64,000 bases of DNA from Falsiroseomonas algicola. Its GTDB lineage: Bacteria > Pseudomonadota > Alphaproteobacteria > Acetobacterales > Acetobacteraceae. Below are positions 1 through 9,646 of this stretch, piece by piece. Within the stretch, counting starts at the first letter, position 1. Every line of letters starts with the position of its first letter. The position numbers and the translations under genes are program-made. The stretch lies in NCBI RefSeq assembly GCF_011040385.1, contig NZ_JAAIKB010000012.1, positions 113,455 to 177,454 on the forward strand. The letters run 5' to 3'. The notes under the pieces are model-generated. The model saw nothing but the letters and a program-made list of their open reading frames with translations. It was not told the origin of the DNA and searched no databases.

Positions 1-279
1 TGCCGCCTCGCGCGTGCCCTGCGCATCCGGCGTCACGCCGTCCAGCACCGCGCAGGCCAGGCCCGCCGCGGCGCAGGGCTCCGCGCCCATCGCGCCGGGC
101 GCCGCCAGCACCGCCACGCCGCGCAGCTCCGCCAGCGCCCGCGCCGCGCGCAGGCCGGAGACGGGTTCCGCCCCCAGCGCCCGTGCACGCGCCAGCACCT
201 CCGGCCCATCGGTGCCCTTCAGCCCGACCCTGCCGCCCATGCCCGCGATGGGGTTCACAATGACGCCCAGCCGCCGCAC
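1..279 (-). CDS. AcoX / ATP-NAD kinase family protein (partial, N-terminus only)
   Basis: Only the first 93 codons are present; the gene runs off the left edge. The start is a GTG at 279 (complement), four bases after AGGGAGG; a TTG at 282 is possible but too close to the ribosome binding site. The N-terminus reads [13 protein letters not shown] followed by GLKGTDG, the hallmark beginning of the AcoX/COG3199 branch of ATP-NAD kinases, and continues with alternating Ala/Leu-rich strands of a Rossmann-like fold. AcoX proteins often sit with acetoin or 2-oxoacid dehydrogenase genes; those partners would lie outside this window. The gene diverges from the FAD oxidoreductase at 464. The family call is firm; the substrate is not known. 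Confidence 0.8.
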   Translation of the reverse strand, partial: MRRLGVIVNPIAGMGGRVGLKGTDGPEVLARARALGAEPVSGLRAARALAELRGVAVLAAPGAMGAEPCAAAGLACAVLDGVTPDAQGTREAA

Positions 280-317
280 CAAGCCTCCCTCGGCGTTCGC
301 GTCGCGGTTTCCCGCGC

Positions 318-332
318 GTTCGCACTGCGAAC
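318..332. promoter_or_regulatory. 15-bp perfect palindrome, candidate operator
   Basis: GTTCGCACTGCGAAC is a perfect 7+1+7 inverted repeat. It lies in the 184-bp divergent gap between the AcoX-like gene and the FAD oxidoreductase, 39 bases from the GTG start of the first. Its position and symmetry suggest a dimeric repressor site. No regulator gene is adjacent in this window. Confidence 0.5.
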
Positions 333-463
333 AGCGATGCGCCAGACGCACAATCTGCGGGGCTTCGGGCGGCGGCGCAATCCTGAAGATGAAGCATCCG
401 ACATCCCGCGCGGCGCCGCCACAGGGTTGTGGCTGCGCGCCCGCCGGTCCTACCCTTGCCGCG

Positions 464-1924
464 ATGCAGCAAACCGCTTCCACCCCCGAAGGCCTGCCCG
501 CGCTGGAGGCGCGCCTCGCGCGCGACCTCGCGCTGCTCAACCTGCCGCCCAAGGCCTGGGTGCCGGAGACGCCCTGGGCGGCGGGCGAGTTGCTGGATGT
601 CGCCGTCATCGGCGGGGGACTCTCGGGCCTCTGCGCCGCCGCCGCGCTCCGCTTCCTCGGCATCACGCGGCTCGCGGTGCTGGACCGGGCGGAGGCCGGC
701 ACGGAAGGCCCCTGGGTGACGACGGCGCGCATGCGCACCCTGCGCACGGCGAAGGAGGTCGCGGGGCCGGCGCTCGGCGTCCCGTCGCTCACCTTCCGCG
801 CCTGGTTCGAGGCGCAGTGGGGGCCGGAGGCCTGGGCGGCTATGTTCCGCATCCCGCGCCCGATGTGGATGGACTACATGGTCTGGTACCGCCGCGTCTT
901 GGCGCTGCCGGTCCGCAACGGCGTCGAGGTTCTGGCGATCGAGCCGCTTCCTGATGGCCCCGTCCGCATCGTGACGAAGACGGGTGTGCTGCACGCGCGG
1001 CGCGTGGTGCTGGCCACCGGCATCGATGGCCTCGGCGGTCCCGCCGTGCCCGCCGCGCTGCGCGACCTGCCGCGCCGCTTCTGGGCCCATTCGGCGGAGG
1101 CGATCGAGATCGCCTCGCTCGCCGGCAAGCGCGTCGGCGTGGTCGGCGCCGGCGCCTCCGCCATGGACAATGCGGCGGTGGCACTGGAAGCCGGTGCCGC
1201 TTCCGTGGACATGCTGATCCGCCGCCCGCAGATGCCGCGCATCGACAAGTTCACGGGTATCGGCAGCAAGGGCATGGCGCATGGCTTCATGGGTCTGCCC
1301 ATGGCGGACAAGTGGCGCTTCTTCCGCCTGGCCAATGACGCGCAGCTGCCCGCGCCGCGCCAATCCGTCCTCCGCGTCTCCGCCTTCCCCAATGCGCGCT
1401 TCCTCTTCGGCTGCCCGATCCTGGCGGCGCGGGAGGATCGCGGCGCGATCCGCGTGGAGACGCCGCGCGGCGTGCTGCGGCTGGATTTCCTCATCCTCGC
1501 CACCGGCTTCGCCATCGCGCCGGAGACGCGGCCGGAATTGCAGGCCATCGCGCCGCATATCCGCCGCTGGGCGGACAGCTACACGCCCCCGCCGGAGGAA
1601 CGTGACGAGGCGCTGGCGCAGCACCCCGACCTCGGCCCGGGCTTCGAGTTCCAGGAACGCCTGCCCGGCGCCTGTCCCGGCCTGTCGCGCATCGCCTGCT
1701 TCACCTTCCCCGCGGTGCTGTCGCACGGCAAGCTCACCAGCGGCATCCCCTCGGTCAGCGAGGGTGCGCGCCGCCTGGCGGAGGCGATGGCCCGCAGCCT
1801 CTTCGTCGAGGATCGCGCCCTGATCCGCGACCAGTTCGACCGCTACGATACCGCCGAGTTGCAAGGCGACGAATGGACGCCCTGGACCGGCCCCCTGGAG
1901 AGTGAGGACGATGCCGCAGCCTGA
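464..1924 (+). CDS. FAD/NAD(P)-binding oxidoreductase, flavin monooxygenase-like
   Basis: The protein has 486 residues and two dinucleotide-binding motifs: VIGGGLSG (about 48-55, FAD) and [12 protein letters not shown] (about 224-235, NADPH). An ILATGF segment in the C-terminal third is the ATG motif of flavin monooxygenases. The N-terminal 40 residues precede the first beta strand. I chose the ATG at 464 because the frame upstream (from 14) encodes low-complexity sequence and overlaps the divergent gene; no good ribosome binding site is visible, and an in-frame ATG at 389 is an alternative. Its last bases overlap the next gene, so the three genes to 3535 look like one operon. Substrate unknown. 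Confidence 0.8.
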   Translation: MQQTASTPEGLPALEARLARDLALLNLPPKAWVPETPWAAGELLDVAVIGGGLSGLCAAAALRFLGITRLAVLDRAEAGTEGPWVTTARMRTLRTAKEVAGPALGVPSLTFRAWFEAQWGPEAWAAMFRIPRPMWMDYMVWYRRVLALPVRNGVEVLAIEPLPDGPVRIVTKTGVLHARRVVLATGIDGLGGPAVPAALRDLPRRFWAHSAEAIEIASLAGKRVGVVGAGASAMDNAAVALEAGAASVDMLIRRPQMPRIDKFTGIGSKGMAHGFMGLPMADKWRFFRLANDAQLPAPRQSVLRVSAFPNARFLFGCPILAAREDRGAIRVETPRGVLRLDFLILATGFAIAPETRPELQAIAPHIRRWADSYTPPPEERDEALAQHPDLGPGFEFQERLPGACPGLSRIACFTFPAVLSHGKLTSGIPSVSEGARRLAEAMARSLFVEDRALIRDQFDRYDTAELQGDEWTPWTGPLESEDDAAA

Positions 1925-2513
1925 GATCCTGGTCTTCTACGGCATCTCCTCCCCCTGGGCCTATCTCGGCACGCCGCAGCTCTGGTCCATCGCGCGCAAG
2001 CACGGCGCGCGCATCGTGCTGCGCCCCATCCGCGTGATCGAGGCGAATGGCGGCATCCCGCTGCGCACCCGCGCCCAGCCGCGGCAGGACTACCACGCGC
2101 TGGAACTCTCGCGCTGGCGCGAGCATCTCGGCATGAAGCTGAACCTGACGCCGCGCTTCTACCCCTGCCGCACCATCGAGACCGCGGCCCAGGCCGTGAT
2201 CGCGGTGCAGGAAGCGGGGCTGGATGCGCCTGCCTTCAGCTTCGCCGTGCAGCGCGCCCTCTGGGCCGAGGATCGCGACATCGCGGATGTGGAAACGCTG
2301 CGGGAACTGGCGCGCGGCACGGTCGGGGAGGAAGGCGCCGCGCTGGTCCGCGACCCCGCGCTGCCCCGCCACATCGAGACCTGGCACGGCAATCTGGCGG
2401 AGGCCGAGCGGCGCGGCATCTTCGGCACGCCCACCTATGTCGTGAATGACGAGCTGTTCTGGGGCCAGGATCGCCTGGATTTCGTCGATCGCGCTTTGGC
2501 GAAGGCCGCGTGA
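1911..2513 (+). CDS. DsbA-like / 2-hydroxychromene-2-carboxylate isomerase family protein
   Basis: A 200-residue thioredoxin-fold protein of the kappa-GST/NahD/FrnE group. It opens with a beta strand and the ISSPWAYLG motif (about 12-20), where these proteins carry a Ser in place of the DsbA cysteine pair. Near the C-terminus is the cis-proline loop GTPTYVVND followed by FWGQDRLDFV, typical of the family. The ATG at 1911 has GGAG ten bases upstream; a GTG at 1902 is an in-frame alternative. It overlaps the upstream oxidoreductase by 14 bases and the downstream dipeptidase by one base (TGATG), implying co-translation. Family members isomerise glutathione-linked aromatic intermediates; the role here is unassigned. 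Confidence 0.8.
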   Translation: MPQPEILVFYGISSPWAYLGTPQLWSIARKHGARIVLRPIRVIEANGGIPLRTRAQPRQDYHALELSRWREHLGMKLNLTPRFYPCRTIETAAQAVIAVQEAGLDAPAFSFAVQRALWAEDRDIADVETLRELARGTVGEEGAALVRDPALPRHIETWHGNLAEAERRGIFGTPTYVVNDELFWGQDRLDFVDRALAKAA

Positions 2514-3535
2514 TGCTGGCGCATGAGGATCCCGCCATCATGGAACGCGCTAGCGCGCTGCATGCGCGCGCGGTCGTCTTCGATGGCCTCTCCACCTGCA
2601 ACTGGTCCCGCACCATCTTCGAGGAGATGAAGGCCGGCGGCGTTACCGCCGTGAACGCGGCCTCCGTGCTGTGGGAGGATCTGCGCGGCGGGCTCGACAA
2701 CATCAGCGACTGGCGGCGCATGCTGGCAGAGAATGCCGATTTGCTCCGGCCGGTGAAGACGGTGGCCGATATCCACGCCGCCAAGCGGGAAGGGCGGACG
2801 GGCATCAGCATCGGCTGGCAGAACACATCGCCCATCGAGGACCGGCTGCAGGACATCGGGATCTTCAAGGATCTCGGCGTCGGCATCATGCAGCTGACCT
2901 ACAACACGCAGAACTATTCCGGCGCCGGCTACCTGGAGCTGACCGATTCCGGCCTGACCGGCTTCGGCCGGGAAGTGGTGCATGAGATGAACCGCGTCGG
3001 CGTGCTCTGCGACCTCTCCCATGTCGGAGAGAAAACGAGCTTCGATGCCATCGCCTGGTCCAGGCAGCCCTGCGCCATCAGCCATGTCCTGCCCCGCGCG
3101 CTGCATGACGTGCCGCGCAACAAGACCGATGCGCTGCTGAAAGCCTGCGCGGAGGCCGACGGCATCATCGGCATCAGCCTCTTCGCCCCCGGGCTGCGCC
3201 GCGGCAATGACGCGACGGTGGAGGACTACATCGACGCGATGGAGCATGTGCTGGCGCTGGTCGGCGAGGATCATGTCGGCCTCGGCGCCGATTTCAGCCT
3301 GGACCATCCGCGCCCTGGCCCCTACCAGAACTACGCCAGCCGGGACAAAGGCACGGCGCGCAACCTGACGGAATTCGCGACCGCCAAGATCAGCAAGCCC
3401 CGCGGCATCCAGCGCATCCATGAGATGCCGCACATCACGGCGGCGATGGTGAAGCGCGGATGGAGCGAGGACCTGATCCTGAAGCTTCTGGGCCGCAACT
3501 GGCTCAAGCTGCTGGAGCGTGTCTGGGGCGGCTAG
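2513..3535 (+). CDS. Renal-dipeptidase-like (M19 family) protein with missing metal ligands
   Basis: 340 residues with the overall M19 TIM-barrel pattern: DLSH (167-170), a second His in ISH (191), PRN (201-203) and DHVGLGADF (253-261). M19 enzymes normally bind two zinc ions through an N-terminal HxD, a Glu, and two later His. Here the N-terminal site reads FDGLSTCN (23-30), the strand expected to end in Glu reads GWQ (101-103), and the usual LTH is LTY (128-130). Only the two late His and Asp260 remain. Cleavage of dipeptides is therefore doubtful. The ATG overlaps the previous stop by one base. The 3' end shares the bases CTAG (3532-3535) with the convergent ligase gene, both stops lying in that tetramer. 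Confidence 0.8.
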   Translation: MLAHEDPAIMERASALHARAVVFDGLSTCNWSRTIFEEMKAGGVTAVNAASVLWEDLRGGLDNISDWRRMLAENADLLRPVKTVADIHAAKREGRTGISIGWQNTSPIEDRLQDIGIFKDLGVGIMQLTYNTQNYSGAGYLELTDSGLTGFGREVVHEMNRVGVLCDLSHVGEKTSFDAIAWSRQPCAISHVLPRALHDVPRNKTDALLKACAEADGIIGISLFAPGLRRGNDATVEDYIDAMEHVLALVGEDHVGLGADFSLDHPRPGPYQNYASRDKGTARNLTEFATAKISKPRGIQRIHEMPHITAAMVKRGWSEDLILKLLGRNWLKLLERVWGG

Positions 3536-5007
3536 GCCATCCGGTCCCAGGCATCGTCGGTCGCGCGCGAAAGCCGGTGCTTCATGATGCGCTGGCTCGG
3601 CGTGCGCTCGAATGCCGCCACCACCGCGATATAGCGCGGCCGCTGGTGGCGGGCGAGGCGCGTCTCCAGCCAGGCGGAAAGCGCCGCCGGGTCCAGCACC
3701 ACGCCGGGCTTCGGCTGGACGAAGAGCTTGATCTCCTGCTCCCCCACCTCGGCCGCCACGCCGATCATCGCGCAATCCGCGATGGCGGGATGCTGGGCCG
3801 CGACGCTTTCCACCTCCCACGCCCCGACATTCTCGCCCCGCACCCGTGCGCTGTCGGAGAGGCGGCCGTGGAAGAACAGGTTGCCCGCCGCATCGAAGGA
3901 CCCCTGGTCGCCCGTATGCAGCGCGCCGTCGCGCAGCGCCTTCGCGGTGGCCTCGGGATTGTCGAGGTAGCCCCGCGTCAGCGCCAGCGGATCATGCGCG
4001 CGCACCACGATCTCGCCGCGCTCCCCCGGCGGGCCGAGCAGCGAGACGGTGAACCACGGCATCGCGGTGCCGACGGAGCCCTGCGCGCCGTTGCGGTTCG
4101 CCGTGCTGAAGCTGCTGGCCTCCGTCATCCCGTAGCATTCGCGCAGCTCCACGCCGAAGCGGGCCCGCACCGCGTCCCAGATCTCGGGCGGCGCGCCGCC
4201 ACCCCAGGCCACGCGCACGCGATGCGCGCGTTCCTTCGGATGCGGCTCCTGCTTCAGCAGGATCTGCAATATGCCGCCGAGGTAGTGGATATGCGTGGCG
4301 CCGGCCGCGATCACCTCCTCCCAGAAGCGGCTCGCGGAGAAGCGCGGCACCAGGTGCAGCATGGCGCGCCGCAGCAGCGGCACCACCACCATCTGCGCGC
4401 CGCCGATGTGATACAGGGGCTCCCACATGAACATCACGTCGCCGTCCCGCGCCTCGGACACCAGCAGCACGCCCTCTCCCGCCAGGCGCAGCATGCGGTG
4501 GGAGACGCGCACGCCTTTGGGCGGGCCGGTGGTGCCGCTGGTGTAGCCGATGGCGAAGTCATCGGCGGGGTCGGGCAGCACGGCCTCGAACCGCGCGGGC
4601 GGCGCGGCTTCCAGCGCCGCCAGCGTCACCACGCCCTCGATGCCGGCCAGCACGTCCAGCAGCGCCGTATCTGCCACCACCAGGCGCGGCCGCGCATGGC
4701 CCAGTATGTAGCGCAGCCCGTCCCCGACCAGCGCCGTGTTCAGCGGCACCCAGACCAGCCCCGCCTTGGCCAGCGCGAAGACCAGTGCCAGCGCCCCTGC
4801 GCCATTCGGCAGCATCACCGCCACGCGATCGCCGCGCGCCGCGCCCAGGCCCCGCAGCGCCGCCGCCATGGCATCGCTGCGCGCATCCAGCGTCCCGAAA
4901 TCGAGCGGCGCCCCATCCACCAGCGCGAAGATCCGCGCCGGCTCCGCCGCGGCGATTGCGCGGAACAGCTCGAGAAACCCGCCCGGCGGCGGCACGCCCT
5001 GCTGCAT
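3532..5007 (-). CDS. AMP-dependent acyl-CoA synthetase/ligase
   Basis: A 491-residue adenylate-forming enzyme expected to activate a carboxylic acid through an acyl-AMP to a CoA thioester in the cytoplasm. Motifs: phosphate-binding YTSGTTGPPKG (155-165), ECYGMTEAS, the aspartate motif HTGDQGSFD, hinge GRLSDSARVRGENV, and the catalytic C-terminal Lys in TPSQRIMKHRL. The overall pattern is nearest to crotonobetaine/carnitine-CoA ligase (CaiC)-like proteins. The ATG at 5007 has a perfect AGGAGG six bases upstream; an in-frame start at 5055 would be poorer. It diverges from the enoyl-CoA hydratase at 5127, so the two probably serve one acyl-CoA pathway. The acyl substrate cannot be read from sequence. 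Confidence 0.88.
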   Translation of the reverse strand: MQQGVPPPGGFLELFRAIAAAEPARIFALVDGAPLDFGTLDARSDAMAAALRGLGAARGDRVAVMLPNGAGALALVFALAKAGLVWVPLNTALVGDGLRYILGHARPRLVVADTALLDVLAGIEGVVTLAALEAAPPARFEAVLPDPADDFAIGYTSGTTGPPKGVRVSHRMLRLAGEGVLLVSEARDGDVMFMWEPLYHIGGAQMVVVPLLRRAMLHLVPRFSASRFWEEVIAAGATHIHYLGGILQILLKQEPHPKERAHRVRVAWGGGAPPEIWDAVRARFGVELRECYGMTEASSFSTANRNGAQGSVGTAMPWFTVSLLGPPGERGEIVVRAHDPLALTRGYLDNPEATAKALRDGALHTGDQGSFDAAGNLFFHGRLSDSARVRGENVGAWEVESVAAQHPAIADCAMIGVAAEVGEQEIKLFVQPKPGVVLDPAALSAWLETRLARHQRPRYIAVVAAFERTPSQRIMKHRLSRATDDAWDRMA

Positions 5008-5025
5008 GCATGGCCCTCCTGCCGC

Positions 5026-5055
5026 GATGCTCCCGCGGGCCCCGCGCCGCGTCAA
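5026..5055 (-). promoter_or_regulatory. candidate sigma-70 promoter for the acyl-CoA ligase
   Basis: On the minus strand TTGACG (5055-5050) is followed after 17 bases by GAGCAT (5032-5027). It faces the ligase start at 5007. The -10 match is weak (3 of 6), but the same TTGACG plus AGCAT pair occurs in the divergent promoter at 5072. Confidence 0.35.
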
Positions 5056-5071
5056 TCGACCGGCCCCGCGC

Positions 5072-5101
5072 TTGACGCTGTCGCCGCGCCGGTGGAAGCA
5101 T
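5072..5101 (+). promoter_or_regulatory. candidate sigma-70 promoter for the crotonase-SDR pair
   Basis: TTGACG (5072-5077), an 18-base spacer, then AAGCAT (5096-5101), 26 bases before the ATG at 5127. It is arranged back to back with the minus-strand promoter, with only 16 bases between the two TTGAC boxes, so both genes may share control. Confidence 0.38.
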
Positions 5102-5126
5102 CCGCCGCGACGCGGGGAGACGCTGC

Positions 5127-5903
5127 ATGACCATCGACGCCGAGGTTGAACGCCAGGTGGTGGCGGAGAACCGGGACGGCACGCTGCTCGTCACGCTCAA
5201 CCGGCCGGAACGGCTGAATGCCTGGAACGCGCCGATGCGCGCGCGGCTCGTCTCGCTCATCAACGGCGCCAACAGCGATCCCGCCATCCGCGCCTTCGTC
5301 CTCACCGGCACCGGCCCGCGCGCCTTCTGCGCCGGGCAGGATCTGAACGAAGGCAAGACCTTCGACGGCGCCCGCGCCGAGGAATGGATCGAGGAATGGC
5401 GTCGCCTCTACGGCGCCATGCGGCGCTTCGAGAAGCCGATGGTCATCGCGCTGAACGGCCTCGCCGCTGGCTCCGCCTTCCAGACCGCGCTGCTCGGCGA
5501 TATTCGCGTGGGTCATGCCGGATCGCGCATGGGCCAGCCGGAGATCAATTCCGGCATGGTCAGCGCCACCGGCTTCTGGATCATGCGGGAGATGCTGGGC
5601 CTGTCCCGCGCGATCGAGATGGTGCTGACCGGCCGCCTCGCCTCCGCGGAGGAATGCTACCGCATCGGCATCCTCCACCATCTGGTCGAGCCGGAAGCGG
5701 TGCTGCCGACGGCACTCTCCATTGCCGCCGAACTGGCCGCCAAGCCGCCACTGGCCTTCAAGCTGAACAAGCAGCGCTTCTGTGCCGCGACGCAGGCGAG
5801 CTTCGACGAGACGATGGAAGCCGCGCGGCTGCTGCATCGCCAGGCCTTCGATGCCGGGGAGCCGCAGCGCGTCATGGGCGAATTCCTGAACAAGGCGCGA
5901 TGA
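5127..5903 (+). CDS. Enoyl-CoA hydratase/isomerase family protein
   Basis: A 258-residue crotonase-fold protein of normal length. The oxyanion-hole segments are AFCAGQDLNEG (about 71-81) and GLAAGSAFQTAL (about 112-123), and GQPEINSGMVSATG supplies the acidic residue next to the acyl-CoA site. The start is supported by GGGGAGA eight bases upstream. Crotonases hydrate, isomerise or cleave acyl-CoA thioesters; which reaction applies cannot be decided from sequence. It overlaps the following SDR gene (ATGA) and diverges from an acyl-CoA ligase, consistent with a short acid-activation and degradation module. Confidence 0.87.
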   Translation: MTIDAEVERQVVAENRDGTLLVTLNRPERLNAWNAPMRARLVSLINGANSDPAIRAFVLTGTGPRAFCAGQDLNEGKTFDGARAEEWIEEWRRLYGAMRRFEKPMVIALNGLAAGSAFQTALLGDIRVGHAGSRMGQPEINSGMVSATGFWIMREMLGLSRAIEMVLTGRLASAEECYRIGILHHLVEPEAVLPTALSIAAELAAKPPLAFKLNKQRFCAATQASFDETMEAARLLHRQAFDAGEPQRVMGEFLNKAR

Positions 5904-6586
5904 TCTCCATGTCCACTCGGCACGCCCTCGTCACCGGCGCCTCCTCCGGCATCGGCGCCGCCATCGCGCAGCGCCTCATCACCGATGGCTGGCAGGTCAC
6001 CGGCCTCAGCCGCAAGGCGCCGGATTGGGCGGGCGACGGCTACACGCATCGCGCCGTTGATCTCCTCGATCCCGAGGCGCTGGCGCCAGCGCTCGACGGC
6101 TTGGCGCCCCACGCCCTGGTGCATGCCGCCGGGCTGATGCGGGCGGAGGCGCTGGGCGCGATGAAGCCGGAGACGGGCGACCAGCTCTGGCGCCTGCATG
6201 TCGATGTCGCCGCGCGGCTGGCCGATGCGCTGATCCCGCGCATGGAAACGGGCGGCCGCGTCGTCTTCGTGGGATCGCGCACCTCCGGCGGCGCGCCGGG
6301 CCGCGCCTATTACGCCGCGACCAAGGCGGCGCTGGTCGGCCTCGCGCGCTCCTTCGCCGCCGAGCTCGCGCCGCGCGGCATCACGGTGAACGTCGTCGCA
6401 CCCGGCGTCACCGATACGCCCATGCTGCGCGACCCCGCCCGCGCCTCCATGCAGCCCAAGGCGCCACCCATCGGCCGCTTCATCCGGCCGGAGGAAGTGG
6501 CGGCGCTCGTCGGCTTCCTGCTGGGGCCGGAGGCAGCCGCCATCACCGGCCAGCAGATCATGATCTGCGGCGGCGCCTCCCTCTGA
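5900..6586 (+). CDS. Short-chain dehydrogenase/reductase (SDR)
   Basis: 228 residues. The cofactor motif TGASSGIG lies near residue 12, the catalytic Ser in FVGSRTS, and the Tyr-Lys pair in AYYAATKAAL, so this SDR is catalytically complete, unlike the two SDRs at 29349 and 35493. The C-terminus ends ITGQQIMICGGASL, a normal classical-SDR tail. The ATG overlaps the crotonase stop by four bases; a second ATG at 5909 could also be used. It probably oxidises or reduces a hydroxy/keto acyl intermediate made by its crotonase neighbour; this is inferred from position only. Confidence 0.85.
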   Translation: MISMSTRHALVTGASSGIGAAIAQRLITDGWQVTGLSRKAPDWAGDGYTHRAVDLLDPEALAPALDGLAPHALVHAAGLMRAEALGAMKPETGDQLWRLHVDVAARLADALIPRMETGGRVVFVGSRTSGGAPGRAYYAATKAALVGLARSFAAELAPRGITVNVVAPGVTDTPMLRDPARASMQPKAPPIGRFIRPEEVAALVGFLLGPEAAAITGQQIMICGGASL

Positions 6587-6596
6587 ATCACCCGGC

Positions 6597-6626
6597 TTGA
6601 CGCGGACTGCGCCGCGGGCGTAACGC
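6597..6626 (+). promoter_or_regulatory. candidate promoter of the IclR-led operon
   Basis: TTGACG (6597-6602) and a TAACGC -10-like hexamer (6621-6626) are separated by 18 bases. The pair lies directly upstream of the palindrome at 6638 and of the IclR start at 6661, so the palindrome would sit just downstream of the transcription start. Confidence 0.35.
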
Positions 6627-6637
6627 TAGGCATCGGT

Positions 6638-6655
6638 TCCGAACAAAAGTTCGGA
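6638..6655. promoter_or_regulatory. IclR-type operator candidate
   Basis: TCCGAACAAAAGTTCGGA is a perfect 7+4+7 inverted repeat ending five bases before the ATG of the IclR gene. Its AT-rich centre stands out from the surroundings. IclR regulators commonly bind such sites near their own promoter, so autoregulation and control of the downstream cassette is the simplest reading. Confidence 0.55.
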
Positions 6656-6660
6656 TTCCG

Positions 6661-7551
6661 ATGGATGGGGAAGGGACGCCGCGGCCGATGAGCCTCGCGC
6701 AGGACAGCACCGGAGCCACGCCGCGCGGCGCCACCACGCGTGCCCTGGACAATCCGAAGAACCAGGTGCAGTCCGTCGCCAAGGTCTTCGCCGTGCTGCG
6801 CAGCTTCACCGCGGACCATCCGGAGCAGACTCTGGCGGGGGTTGCGGCGCGCAGCGGCCTCGATCGCGGCACCGCCTATCGCCTGGTCCATACGCTGGCC
6901 GATCTCGGACATCTCCGCGCGGTGCCCGGCACGCGACGCTTCAGGCTGACGCTGAAATGCCTGGAACTCGGCTTCGCCGCGCTCTCCGCCGATGATCTTC
7001 CCGGCCACGCCACGCCGCTGCTGAAGGAAGTCGTGCCGGCGCACGCCGATGCCGCCTCGCTTGGCATGCTGGAGCAGGGGGAGGTCGTCTATCTCGCGCG
7101 CGTGGAGGCGGGGCTGGAACGCCACGGCCTGGTGCGTCGCGCCGGCACGCGCATCGGCGCCTATGCGACGGCGCTGGGCCAGGCGATGCTGGCCTGGCTG
7201 CCGTTGGCGGAACAGCACGCGCAGCTCGCCGCCGTGCCGCGCCTCATGCTGTCGGAACGCACCATCACCGACCTCGATGCCTTGATGGAGCGCCTCGCGC
7301 AGGTACGGGCGCAGGGCTACGCGGTCTCGGATGGCGAGAACGCCTACGGCCTGCGCACCGTCGCCGCGCCGGTGCTGGATGGGCGTGGCCGGCCCATCGC
7401 CGGCATCAGCATGACCATCGCGGCGGGCCGGGCCTCCATCGAGGATTTCGTCGCCGACGCCGCGCCGCAGGCGCTGCGCATCGCGGCCGAGCTGGGGGAG
7501 GGTGTGCGGCTTTCCCTCGGCGCCATCGCCGTGACGCGGGGCGGGGGCTGA
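6661..7551 (+). CDS. IclR family transcriptional regulator
   Basis: 296 residues. After a variable leader of about 35 residues comes an N-terminal winged helix (QSVAKVFAVLRSF, then TLAGVAARSGLDRGTAYRLVHTL), and then the IclR effector domain with GAYATALGQAMLAWL and the C-terminal GISMTI strand. The ATG at 6661 is used here; ATG 6688 is an in-frame alternative and neither has a strong ribosome binding site. The stop overlaps the start of the four-carbon sugar-acid kinase (TGATG), so the regulator is the first gene of the operon it probably controls. The ligand is likely a sugar acid or pathway intermediate (inference). Confidence 0.87.
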   Translation: MDGEGTPRPMSLAQDSTGATPRGATTRALDNPKNQVQSVAKVFAVLRSFTADHPEQTLAGVAARSGLDRGTAYRLVHTLADLGHLRAVPGTRRFRLTLKCLELGFAALSADDLPGHATPLLKEVVPAHADAASLGMLEQGEVVYLARVEAGLERHGLVRRAGTRIGAYATALGQAMLAWLPLAEQHAQLAAVPRLMLSERTITDLDALMERLAQVRAQGYAVSDGENAYGLRTVAAPVLDGRGRPIAGISMTIAAGRASIEDFVADAAPQALRIAAELGEGVRLSLGAIAVTRGGG

Positions 7552-8629
7552 TGCTGCGCCTGCTGGCCGATGACCTGACCGGCGCGCTGGACAGCGCCGC
7601 GGAATTCACCGGCCTCTTCGGCCCCGTGCGCGTGGCGTGGGACGGCAGCCCGCCCGGCAACCTCGCGATCGATACCGGGACGCGGGAGGCCGCGCGGGGT
7701 GCCGCGCTGGTCGCGACGCGCGCGGCGGCGCCGATGCTCGGCGGTGCCGCCATCGCCTTCAAGAAGGTCGACAGCCTGCTGCGCGGCCACCCCATCGCGG
7801 AACTCGCGGCGTGCCGCGACGGCTTCCGTCATGTCGTGCTGGCGCCTGCCTTCCCCGCCATGGGCCGCGTGACGCGCCACGGGACGCAATATGCGCGCGA
7901 CGGCGCCGGCTGGACTGCCCGCGCGGCGCTGCCCGCGCTGCTGGCGCAGGAAGGGCTGCAGCCCCGCCCGCTGCCCGCCAGCGGCCCGCTGCCGCAGGGC
8001 ATCGTGCTCTGCGATGCGGAAGATGACGGCGACCTGGCCCGCATCGTCGCGCGCTTCCGCGCTGCCGATGGCCCGGTGCTGTGGTGCGGCAGCGGCGGCC
8101 TGGCCGGCGCGCTGGCCAGCGCCCGACCCGCCTTGCGCGACACGGGGCTGCGCGGCCCGGTGCTCGGCCTCTTCGGCTCCGACCAGGGCGTCACGGCGCG
8201 GCAACTGGCCGCCTGCGGCAAGCTGGCGCTGCGCCTGCCCGATGGCGGCGCCGAGAGTGCGGCGCGGTTGCGCGCCCTGATGCAGGCCGAGGGCGCCGCC
8301 CTGGCCGGCTTCTCCCTGCCGGAGGGCACGGCCCGCCCGGCCGCCGCGCTCGCCATCGCCACGGCGCTGCGCGCGCTGGTCGTCGCGCTGCCGCGCCCCG
8401 GCACGCTGATCGTGGCGGGCGGGGAGACGCTGCGCGCGCTCTGCCAGGCGCTGGGTGCCAAGGCGTTGGAAGCCACCAGCCTGCTCGCCCCCGGCGTGCC
8501 GCGGTCCCGCCTGCTCGGCGGGCGCTGGGACGGGGTCGAGGTCATCTCCAAATCCGGTGCCTTCGGCGGCGACGCGCTGTGGCGCGACCTGCTGGCGGCG
8601 AACGGTCTTCTGACGGGAATCGAAGTCGC

Positions 8630-8633
<4 letters not shown>
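7551..8633 (+). CDS. Four-carbon acid sugar kinase family protein (DUF1537)
   Basis: 360 residues, shorter than the usual 400-430. It opens with LLADDLTGALDSAAEF, the N-terminal signature of the family, and ends with VAGGETLRAL and ISKSGAFGGDAL, matching the C-terminal nucleotide-binding segment. Characterised relatives phosphorylate D-threonate or D-erythronate at C4, and the product is oxidised by a PdxA2-type dehydrogenase; exactly such a gene follows with a four-base overlap. It is translationally coupled on both sides. Substrate assignment to a four-carbon sugar acid is inference from the family and the neighbour. Confidence 0.82.

Positions 8634-9645
<1,012 letters not shown>

Positions 9646-9646
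<1 letters not shown>

Noticed and set aside
14..463. N-terminal extension of the FAD oxidoreductase frame
   Set aside because: Ser/Ala/Pro/Arg-rich sequence antisense to the AcoX-like gene; conserved protein begins after 464.
3460..5130. A 556-codon open frame on the plus strand opposite the acyl-CoA ligase
   Set aside because: His/Arg/Gly-rich composition without any motif, antisense to a gene with complete adenylation motifs; a GC-skew artefact.
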